A DNA stretch of 48,431 nt, taken from Bifidobacterium breve (lineage in GTDB: Bacteria; Actinomycetota; Thermoleophilia; Solirubrobacterales; Solirubrobacteraceae). This document shows, one piece after another, positions 43,309 through 48,431 of this stretch. A program made the position numbers and the translations under genes. Numbering within the stretch: position 1 is the stretch's first letter; each line of letters opens with the position of its first letter. The notes below the pieces were generated by a model. It worked only from the letters and a program-made list of their open reading frames with translations, was not told where the DNA came from and did no database searches. The DNA is taken from positions 1 through 48,431 of the forward strand of contig CAMCUD010000030.1 of assembly GCA_945878865.1 (NCBI GenBank). The letters are read 5' to 3'.

Positions 43309-44259
43309 ATGGCAGCGTGGCTGCTCGTGTCGCACGAAACGCCTCATATCCGTGCAGAACGTGCGGTGATCGAGTTGGTCCGGCGGGAACGCAACGTCGT
43401 GACGCGCGAAGAGCTCCTCGGCGTGGGCGTGTCCCGCGGATGGATCGATCGGCGCGTGCGATCCGGCTGGCTCACGCGGGAGTTCCACAGCGTCTACGTC
43501 GCCGGCAGGGCCCGCGCCTCCCTCGATGAGCGTGAACGCGCAGCGTTGAAGGCGTGCGGAGGCGACGCGGTGCTCAGCCACTTCAGCGCGGCGGCGCGGT
43601 GGAAGATCCGCCGGTACTCGCGTCGCACCGTCCACGTGACGGTGCCCGGACGGCGGCGGTCGCGGCCTGGGATCCGCGTCCACGAGTCCCCCCTCCACCC
43701 CCGCGACATCACCACCAAGGACGGCGTCCGCCTCACCACCATCGCCCGCACCCTCGTCGACCTCGCCGCCCTCCTCAACGACGCCGAGCTCGACACCGCC
43801 GTCCACGAAGCGGAGTTCCTCAAGCGCCTCGACGTCCGCGCCGTCGAGCAGGCCATGCACCGCGCCGGCCCGGTCAAGGGCCTCCCCAACCTCCGAAGCG
43901 CCCTCCGCACCCGTCGCCCCGCCAACGGCCGCATCGACTTCGACCTCGAGCGCGAGTTTCACGCCTTCCTCCGCCGCCACGGCTTCCCCCCGACCGAGCA
44001 CGGCGTCGAGTTCGAGCTCGGCGACGGCCACCGGACGACCGTCGACGTCCTCTTCCGCGACGCCTGGGTCGCGATCGAACTCGACGGCGGCCCGCACAAG
44101 ACGACGCGCAACTTCCACCGCGACCGGCGCAAGGGCCGCCGGCTCGAGGCGCTGCACGGCCTCATCATCATCCGCGTCACCGAGGAGGACCTCCGCGATC
44201 ACGAGGCCGAGCTCGCCGCCGACCTCTGGGCCACGCTGGAGCGCCGCACCCGTCGATAG
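43309..44259 (+). CDS. AbiEi-like antitoxin domain fused to DUF559 nuclease-like domain
   Basis: A 316-residue protein. The N-terminal winged-helix (AbiEi_4-like) is RAVIELVRRERNVVTREELL, RRVRSGWLTREFHSVYVAG and LSHFSAAARW. The C-terminal part (from about residue 210) is a DUF559/Vsr-like domain: EREFHAFLRRHGFPPTEHGV, TVDVLFRDAWVAIELDGG with the acidic D...ExD pattern of PD-(D/E)xK nucleases, and a late LIIIRVTEEDL. No AbiEii toxin gene is next to it. Such fusions are frequent in Thermoleophilia (recalled, not checked). The middle is C-rich in codon third positions. Confidence 0.8.
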   Translation: MAAWLLVSHETPHIRAERAVIELVRRERNVVTREELLGVGVSRGWIDRRVRSGWLTREFHSVYVAGRARASLDERERAALKACGGDAVLSHFSAAARWKIRRYSRRTVHVTVPGRRRSRPGIRVHESPLHPRDITTKDGVRLTTIARTLVDLAALLNDAELDTAVHEAEFLKRLDVRAVEQAMHRAGPVKGLPNLRSALRTRRPANGRIDFDLEREFHAFLRRHGFPPTEHGVEFELGDGHRTTVDVLFRDAWVAIELDGGPHKTTRNFHRDRRKGRRLEALHGLIIIRVTEEDLRDHEAELAADLWATLERRTRR

Positions 44260-44262
44260 GGT
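44257..44262 (+). promoter_or_regulatory. -10 box for DUF2269 gene
   Basis: TAGGGT, 6 nt before the ATG at 44269. It includes the TAG stop of the upstream gene, so chance is possible. Confidence 0.3.
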
Positions 44263-44268
44263 CGGCCC

Positions 44269-44757
44269 ATGCTCGCCACCATCACGCTCTACAGCGTCGT
44301 GCTGTTCATCCACGTCGCCGCGATCATCGTCGCGTTCGGCGTGACGTTCGCCTACCCGGTCATGACGCCGTTCGTCACCCGCACCGACCCGCGCGCGCTG
44401 CCGGTCCTACATCGCGCGCAGGCGCTCGTCGGAAAGACCGTCATCTCGTTCGGGATGCTCGTCGCGCTGCTCGCAGGCGCGTACCTGGCCACCGACGCCG
44501 ACGTGTGGAGCGAGATCTGGGTCAGCATCCCGCTACTCATCCTCATCGTCCTCGGGGCGCTGGGCGGCGCCTTCTTCGGCCCGCAGGAGACGAAGGCCGC
44601 CGAGCTGGCCGAGCGCGACATCGCGGCGTCGACCGGGGACACCGTCGAGCTGTCCGCCGAGTATCAGGCGGTGGCGGGGCGGATCGCGATGGTCGGGGCG
44701 ATCGGCTCGCTGCTCGTGCTCATCGCCGCCTTCTTCATGGTCGTCAAGCCCGGCTAG
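44269..44757 (+). CDS. DUF2269-like integral membrane protein
   Basis: A 162-residue protein with four predicted helices: YSVVLFIHVAAIIVAFGV, a second near residues 58-75 (VISFGMLVALLAGAYL), a third (IWVSIPLLILIVLGALGG) and a C-terminal one (MVGAIGSLLVLIAAFFMV). The first His (FIHV) and the helix spacing fit the DUF2269 family, possibly redox-related. It ends in a 4-bp CTAG overlap with the convergent MBL gene. Function unknown. Confidence 0.78.
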   Translation: MLATITLYSVVLFIHVAAIIVAFGVTFAYPVMTPFVTRTDPRALPVLHRAQALVGKTVISFGMLVALLAGAYLATDADVWSEIWVSIPLLILIVLGALGGAFFGPQETKAAELAERDIAASTGDTVELSAEYQAVAGRIAMVGAIGSLLVLIAAFFMVVKPG

Positions 44758-45419
44758 AGCAGGCGCTCGGCGGCGCGCGCGAACGCGTCGCCGTCCATCG
44801 GCGCGCCGTGGCCGAACGCCGCGACGCGCGGACGGAGCTCCACCAGACGACGGGCGCTGGCGACCACCGCGTCCTGGTCGAAGTTGAAGCCGTCGTACGG
44901 CAGGGCGAACCCGGGCCCGAGCGTCGCGTAGGACATATTCCGCAGCGCGTCGCCGGCGATGAGCACCCGGTCGGACTCGCGCCAGTACGCGACGTGGTCG
45001 GGCGAATGGCCCGGCGTGCGCACCACCGTGAAGCCACCGACCTCGTCGCCCTCGCGCAGCGTGCGGGCGACCGGGTGCCCCGGCCCGCCGGCGACGGCGC
45101 GCATGAAGCGGGCGGGGACCGTCGGACTCGCCGAACCGGCCTGCTCACCCGCCTCCATGGCGGCGGCCTCGCCCTCCGCGACGGCCAGCGGCAGCCCGAG
45201 CGCCGAGCACACGGCGTGGGTCGCGCCCTGGTGATCCGGGTGGACGTGCGTGAGGGCGTGGCTGCGGACCTCGCGGCCACGCAGCGCACGGAGCAGCTTC
45301 TTGCCGTCGTGCCGCGTTCCCGCGTCGACGAGCACGTCGCCGAGGAGGAACGCGTTGATCGACGCGCGCGGCGCCAGCGGCAGGCGCACCACGCCGGGCG
45401 CGATGTCGTGAGCGGTCAT
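44754..45419 (-). CDS. MBL-fold metallo-hydrolase
   Basis: A 221-residue metallo-beta-lactamase fold protein with the zinc motif THVHPDHQG (H58, H60, D62, H63), PGHSPDHVAY (third His), an Asp in LIAGDAL and a final FGHG. The glyoxalase II-like size and the short C terminus suggest a small thioester, lactone or phosphoester substrate; it is not identifiable. The ATG overlaps the TetR gene stop (ATGA), so it is under TetR control. Confidence 0.88.
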   Translation of the reverse strand: MTAHDIAPGVVRLPLAPRASINAFLLGDVLVDAGTRHDGKKLLRALRGREVRSHALTHVHPDHQGATHAVCSALGLPLAVAEGEAAAMEAGEQAGSASPTVPARFMRAVAGGPGHPVARTLREGDEVGGFTVVRTPGHSPDHVAYWRESDRVLIAGDALRNMSYATLGPGFALPYDGFNFDQDAVVASARRLVELRPRVAAFGHGAPMDGDAFARAAERLL

Positions 45420-45982
45420 TGGGACACCTCGAGGAGGTCGTGGATGTGGGCGCGGGCGGGCGCGATGACGGCGTCGTCACCGGTCACGTCGCGTACGGCG
45501 ATCGCCCCTTCGACAAGCGTGACGACGAGATCGCCGAGCGCGTCGGGGTCCGGCGGCGGATCGGGGTCGGCGCGCAGGAGCGCCCGCGCGCCCTCGCGCA
45601 GTTCGCCCATCGCCGCCGCCGCGCGTTCACGCAGCACCGGGTGGCGGTCGCCCGCGCTCGCCGAGAGGTTGATCATCGGACACCCGCCCCCCATCTCGGA
45701 GGGCGAGCACACCTGATCGAACGCGGCGTCCACCATCGCCAGCAGCTGCTCACGGGGCCGGGCAGCCGAGTCGATCGCCGCCGCCATCCGCTCGCGCAGC
45801 GCGCCGTTGGCGTGGTCGAACGCCGCGATGGCGATCTCCTCCTTGGAGGCGAAGTGGTGGTAGAGGCCGCCCTTTTCCAGCCCGGTCGCGGCGAGCAGCT
45901 CCGAGATCGGCGTCTGGACGTACCCACCGCGGTTCATCAGGGCGGCGGCGGTCCGGGCGATCTCCTCACGGCGCGGGTGCAT
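45416..45982 (-). CDS. TetR-family transcriptional regulator
   Basis: A 188-residue repressor from MHPRREEIARTAAALMNRGG (ATG at 45982). The DNA-binding HTH is TPISELLAATGLEKGGLYHHFASKEE (near residues 24-49), and the ligand domain follows, with a Cys-Pro at GGGCPMINL. The longer open frame covers its own operator and was rejected. It is translated before the MBL gene (ATGA overlap). A 24-bp palindrome next to its -10 box is a probable autoregulation site. Confidence 0.92.
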   Translation of the reverse strand: MHPRREEIARTAAALMNRGGYVQTPISELLAATGLEKGGLYHHFASKEEIAIAAFDHANGALRERMAAAIDSAARPREQLLAMVDAAFDQVCSPSEMGGGCPMINLSASAGDRHPVLRERAAAAMGELREGARALLRADPDPPPDPDALGDLVVTLVEGAIAVRDVTGDDAVIAPARAHIHDLLEVSQ

Positions 45983-45989
45983 GCCTCGC

Positions 45990-45995
45990 ACCGTA
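45990..45995 (-). promoter_or_regulatory. -10 box of the TetR-MBL operon
   Basis: TACGGT on the minus strand, preceded by TG (TGCTACGGT, extended -10) and 7 nt before the ATG at 45982. The operator begins 4 bp upstream, so a bound repressor would block RNA polymerase. Confidence 0.5.
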
Positions 45996-45998
45996 GCA

Positions 45999-46022
45999 CA
46001 CCGACCGACCGGTCGGTCGGTG
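45999..46022. promoter_or_regulatory. TetR operator, perfect 24-bp palindrome
   Basis: CACCGACCGACC followed by its exact complement (centre between 46010 and 46011). The ACCGACCGGTCGGT core is typical of TetR-family operators. It covers the spacer/-35 region of the TetR promoter. The plus-strand SRPBCC-like gene begins 74 bp away and may also be controlled. Confidence 0.8.
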
Positions 46023-46096
46023 CAGGTCCTCGTGCACGACCGGTGTTCTGTCGACCAGCGGCAGGAGCGTCGCCCGCCCCGGGGAACTCCGGCGGC

Positions 46097-46711
46097 GTGG
46101 AAGAGCTGACGGTGCAACGACGCCTGGTGAAGTCCCCGCCCGAGCTGTGGGCGGAGATCAGCGACGCGGAGGCCCTGGGCCGTCACCTCGACCTGTTCGG
46201 CGAGATCCGCATCTCCCGGCTCGATCCAGAGAGCACCGTCGCCTGGGAGGGCGACCGCGCCAGCGGCACGGTGGTTTTGGATGCGTCCGGATGGGGCACG
46301 AGGGTCACGCTGACCGCCGACGTGCGGGCCTCCGAGCCCGCGGCGGCCGGCGGTTCCGCGCCCTTGGCGCCGTCCGAGGACGAGACGACCGGCGACACGA
46401 CACCTGTCGCCGCGACCGAGCCGGTCGGTGGACCGGCTGTCGTCGATCCCACGGAGCCGGCGTCAGGGGGCGCAGAACCGCCGACCGCTCGGCCGGGCTT
46501 CTTCGCCCGGCTGTTCCGGCGCAGAGCGGGCACCCCTGCGCCGACGCCGATCGCGGTGCTGCCCGCACCGGCGGTGGTCGAACCGGAGCCGCCCGAGCCC
46601 GAGCCCGAGCCGGAAGCGGAGCCCCAGCTCGACGCCGCCGAGGCGCTCGCCGCGCTCGAAGAGGTGCTCGACACGCTCGGGGCCGCGCACCACCGGCCGT
46701 TCTCGAGGTAG
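46097..46711 (+). CDS. SRPBCC-like protein with acidic Pro-Glu linker
   Basis: A 204-residue protein from the GTG at 46097. The first 75 residues ([56 protein letters not shown]) look like the N-terminal part of an SRPBCC/polyketide cyclase fold. The rest is a Pro/Ala/Thr linker, a basic [12 protein letters not shown] patch, a [11 protein letters not shown] stretch and a C-terminal helix ([18 protein letters not shown]). The fold call rests on pattern only. It is divergent from the TetR gene. Function unknown. Confidence 0.6.
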   Translation: MEELTVQRRLVKSPPELWAEISDAEALGRHLDLFGEIRISRLDPESTVAWEGDRASGTVVLDASGWGTRVTLTADVRASEPAAAGGSAPLAPSEDETTGDTTPVAATEPVGGPAVVDPTEPASGGAEPPTARPGFFARLFRRRAGTPAPTPIAVLPAPAVVEPEPPEPEPEPEAEPQLDAAEALAALEEVLDTLGAAHHRPFSR

Positions 46712-46714
46712 CGT

Positions 46715-46750
46715 CGCCCGCAGGTCCGAGCTTGCGAGGACCGGAGGGCG
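46715..46750 (+). terminator. Candidate terminator after SRPBCC-like gene
   Basis: An interrupted stem: CGCCC (46715-46719)/GGGCG (46746-46750) and GGTCC (46723-46727)/GGACC (46738-46742), separated by a symmetric 3-nt internal loop and closed by a 10-nt loop. It starts 4 bp after the stop. Confidence 0.45.
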
Positions 46751-46794
46751 AAACCGTCCTTGTCGCCGGAAACCCGAAATCCGCGTCGCTCGCA

Positions 46795-46800
46795 TACCAT
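46795..46800 (+). promoter_or_regulatory. -10 box for propionyl-CoA carboxylase beta gene
   Basis: TACCAT, 8 nt before the ATG at 46809, with no Shine-Dalgarno sequence between. No -35 hexamer was found at standard spacing. Confidence 0.35.
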
Positions 46801-46808
46801 CCGGCGGT

Positions 46809-48380
46809 ATGACCCGCCTGAAGTCGCTCGAGACCTACGAGGAGAAGCTGGCGCAGCTCACCGAGCTCCGTGACCAGGCCATCCACTCCGCCACCGAAGC
46901 CGCCGTCGAGAAGCAGCACGCGAAGGGCAAGTACACCGCTCGCGAGCGCATCGAGAAGCTCCTGGACCCCGGGTCCTTCCAGGAGCTCGACACGTTCGTG
47001 CGTCACCGCACCTACGAGTTCGACATGGAGAAGAACCGGCCGTGGGGCGACGCCGTCGTCACCGGCCACGGCACGATCGACGGGCGCACCGTCTGCGTGT
47101 TCTCCCAGGACTTCACGGTCGTCGGCGGGTCGCTCGGCGAGGTCATGGCGGAGAAGATGTGCAAGGTCATGGACCTGGCCTCGAAGATCGGCTGCCCGGT
47201 CATCGGCATCAACGACTCCGGCGGCGCCCGCATCCAGGAGGGCGTCGTCGCCCTCGGCGGCTACGGCGACGTCTTCCTGCGCAACGTCCGCAGCTCGGGC
47301 GTCATCCCCCAGATCAGCCTGATCATGGGTCCGTGCGCCGGCGGCGCCGTGTACTCCCCCGCGATCACCGACTTCATCTTCATGGTGAAGGAGACGTCGC
47401 ACATGTTCATCACCGGCCCTGACGTCATCAAGACGGTCACCGGTGAGGAGGTCGGGTTCGAGGAGCTCGGCGGCGCGATGACGCACAACCAGAAGTCGGG
47501 CGTCGCGCACTTCGCCTCCGAGGACGAGGACGCCTGCCTCGAGGACGCGCGCTACCTCTTCAGCTTCCTGCCGCAGAACAACCTCGAGATGCCGCCGCGC
47601 GTCGCCCCCACGGACGACCCGCAGCGCCAGGATCCCGAGCTCGACACGCTCGTCCCGGACAACCCGAACAAGCCGTACGACATGCGTGACGTCGTGCGCT
47701 CGGTCGTCGACGACGGCGAGTTCTTCGAGGTCCACGAGCACTTCGCGCAGAACATCATCTGCGGCTTCTCGCGCCTGGACGGCTACGTCGTCGGCGTCGT
47801 CGGCAACCAGCCCAAGGCGCTGGCCGGCGTGCTGGACATCGACAGTTCCGAGAAGGCCGCGCGCTTCGTGCGCACGTGCGACGCGTTCAACATCCCGATC
47901 CTCACGTTCTGCGACGTCCCGGGCTTCCTGCCGGGCACCGCACAGGAGTGGGACGGCATCATCCGCAAGGGCGCGAAGCTGCTCTACGCCTTCGCTGAGG
48001 CGACCGTCCCGAAGATCACCGTCATCACGCGCAAGGCCTACGGCGGCGCGTACGACGTCATGAGCTCCAAGCACCTGGGCGCCGACTTCAACTTCGCCTG
48101 GCCGCAGGCGGAGGTCGCCGTCATGGGCGCCGAGGGCGCGGTGAACATCATCTACCGCCGCGACATCAACTCGTCGCCCACGCCGGACGAGCGTCGCGCG
48201 ACCCTCATGGACGACTACAAGGCGCGCTTCGCCAACCCGTACGTCGCCGCCGAGCGCGGGTACATCGACGACGTGATCATCCCGCACGAGACGCGGCCCA
48301 AGGTCATCACGGCGCTGCGCACGCTCATCACGAAGCGCGAGCCGGGGCCGAAGCGCAAGCACGGCAACATCCCGCTGTAG
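46809..48380 (+). CDS. Acyl-CoA carboxylase beta chain (propionyl-CoA carboxylase type)
   Basis: A 523-residue carboxyltransferase of the AccD/PccB family that moves CO2 from biotin to propionyl-CoA (or acetyl-CoA). Conserved elements are [74 protein letters not shown] and [20 protein letters not shown]; the C terminus ends GNIPL. It is the usual PccB length. The biotin-carrying alpha subunit is not in the window. With the mutase at 41007 this supports propionyl-CoA metabolism, but an acetyl-CoA carboxylase role is possible. Confidence 0.93.
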   Translation: MTRLKSLETYEEKLAQLTELRDQAIHSATEAAVEKQHAKGKYTARERIEKLLDPGSFQELDTFVRHRTYEFDMEKNRPWGDAVVTGHGTIDGRTVCVFSQDFTVVGGSLGEVMAEKMCKVMDLASKIGCPVIGINDSGGARIQEGVVALGGYGDVFLRNVRSSGVIPQISLIMGPCAGGAVYSPAITDFIFMVKETSHMFITGPDVIKTVTGEEVGFEELGGAMTHNQKSGVAHFASEDEDACLEDARYLFSFLPQNNLEMPPRVAPTDDPQRQDPELDTLVPDNPNKPYDMRDVVRSVVDDGEFFEVHEHFAQNIICGFSRLDGYVVGVVGNQPKALAGVLDIDSSEKAARFVRTCDAFNIPILTFCDVPGFLPGTAQEWDGIIRKGAKLLYAFAEATVPKITVITRKAYGGAYDVMSSKHLGADFNFAWPQAEVAVMGAEGAVNIIYRRDINSSPTPDERRATLMDDYKARFANPYVAAERGYIDDVIIPHETRPKVITALRTLITKREPGPKRKHGNIPL

Positions 48381-48385
48381 CCCCC

Positions 48386-48403
48386 GCGCCGGAGGTCCGG
48401 CGC
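48386..48403 (+). terminator. Candidate terminator after the carboxylase gene
   Basis: GCGCCGGA (48386-48393) and its complement TCCGGCGC (48396-48403); at least 7 bp can pair around a 4-nt loop, 5 bp after the stop. Confidence 0.5.
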
Positions 48404-48431
48404 CGAGGGGAGAGCGGGGGGGGGGGGGGGG

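Noticed and set aside
48416-48431. G-quadruplex element
   Set aside because: A single homopolymer at the contig end is better explained by a sequencing artefact.

Overview
The window is a high-GC (about 70% by eye), gene-dense chromosomal segment of an actinobacterium. GTG starts, 4-bp ATGA/GTGA gene overlaps and leaderless-looking starts are frequent. The gene content suggests Thermoleophilia/Solirubrobacterales: a secreted protein with IGNDG-type repeats, an AbiEi-DUF559 protein, the MoxR-DUF58-VWA operon and conserved Cys-pair/Gly-rich secreted proteins. The lineage is my inference and was not computed. Nothing looks like a prophage, plasmid, IS element, CRISPR array, rRNA or tRNA. No gene-free stretch exceeds about 120 bp.

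Region 1 (1-27736) is a large cell-surface polysaccharide/glycoconjugate locus made of short operons on both strands. It contains nucleotide-sugar enzymes (two GDP-mannose 4,6-dehydratase paralogues, a UDP-sugar dehydrogenase, a GDP-sugar-type SDR, a UDP-glucose 4-epimerase-like SDR, UDP-glucuronate decarboxylase), a chain-initiating polyprenyl-phosphate sugar-1-phosphate transferase, and a WecB/TagA/CpsF transferase. It also has six further glycosyltransferases, one with two GT-A-like modules, three methyltransferases (one FkbM type), a Wzx-type flippase, an O-antigen-ligase/Wzy-like protein with a TPR tail, and an LPG-synthase-like membrane protein. The genes can be read as one pathway: sugars are activated, a lipid-linked unit is started and extended, then exported and polymerised or ligated. 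Interspersed are genes of less obvious role: a secreted propeller-like protein, DUF488, a DHA2-type MFS exporter, a 68-residue membrane protein and a 298-residue unknown.

Region 2 (27786-36351) is mixed: a 66-residue Cys-rich protein, ferritin, an alpha/beta hydrolase, a giant ATPase-LuxR regulator, a secreted PD40-type protein, and a large secreted RTX/PASTA-like protein ending in five perfect octapeptide repeats. The last gene is bracketed by two nearly identical 29-bp hairpins.

Region 3 (36468-40581) is an HtrA-MoxR-DUF58-VWA operon on the minus strand, probably for envelope protein quality control or assembly. Region 4 (40644-48380) holds DUF4180, a stand-alone methylmalonyl-CoA mutase catalytic subunit, a secreted matrixin-like protease, AbiEi-DUF559, DUF2269, a TetR-MBL operon with a clear operator, an SRPBCC-like protein and the propionyl-CoA carboxylase beta chain. 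MCM and PccB together point to propionyl-CoA/methylmalonyl-CoA metabolism. The window ends in a run of 16 G, which looks like a contig-end artefact.
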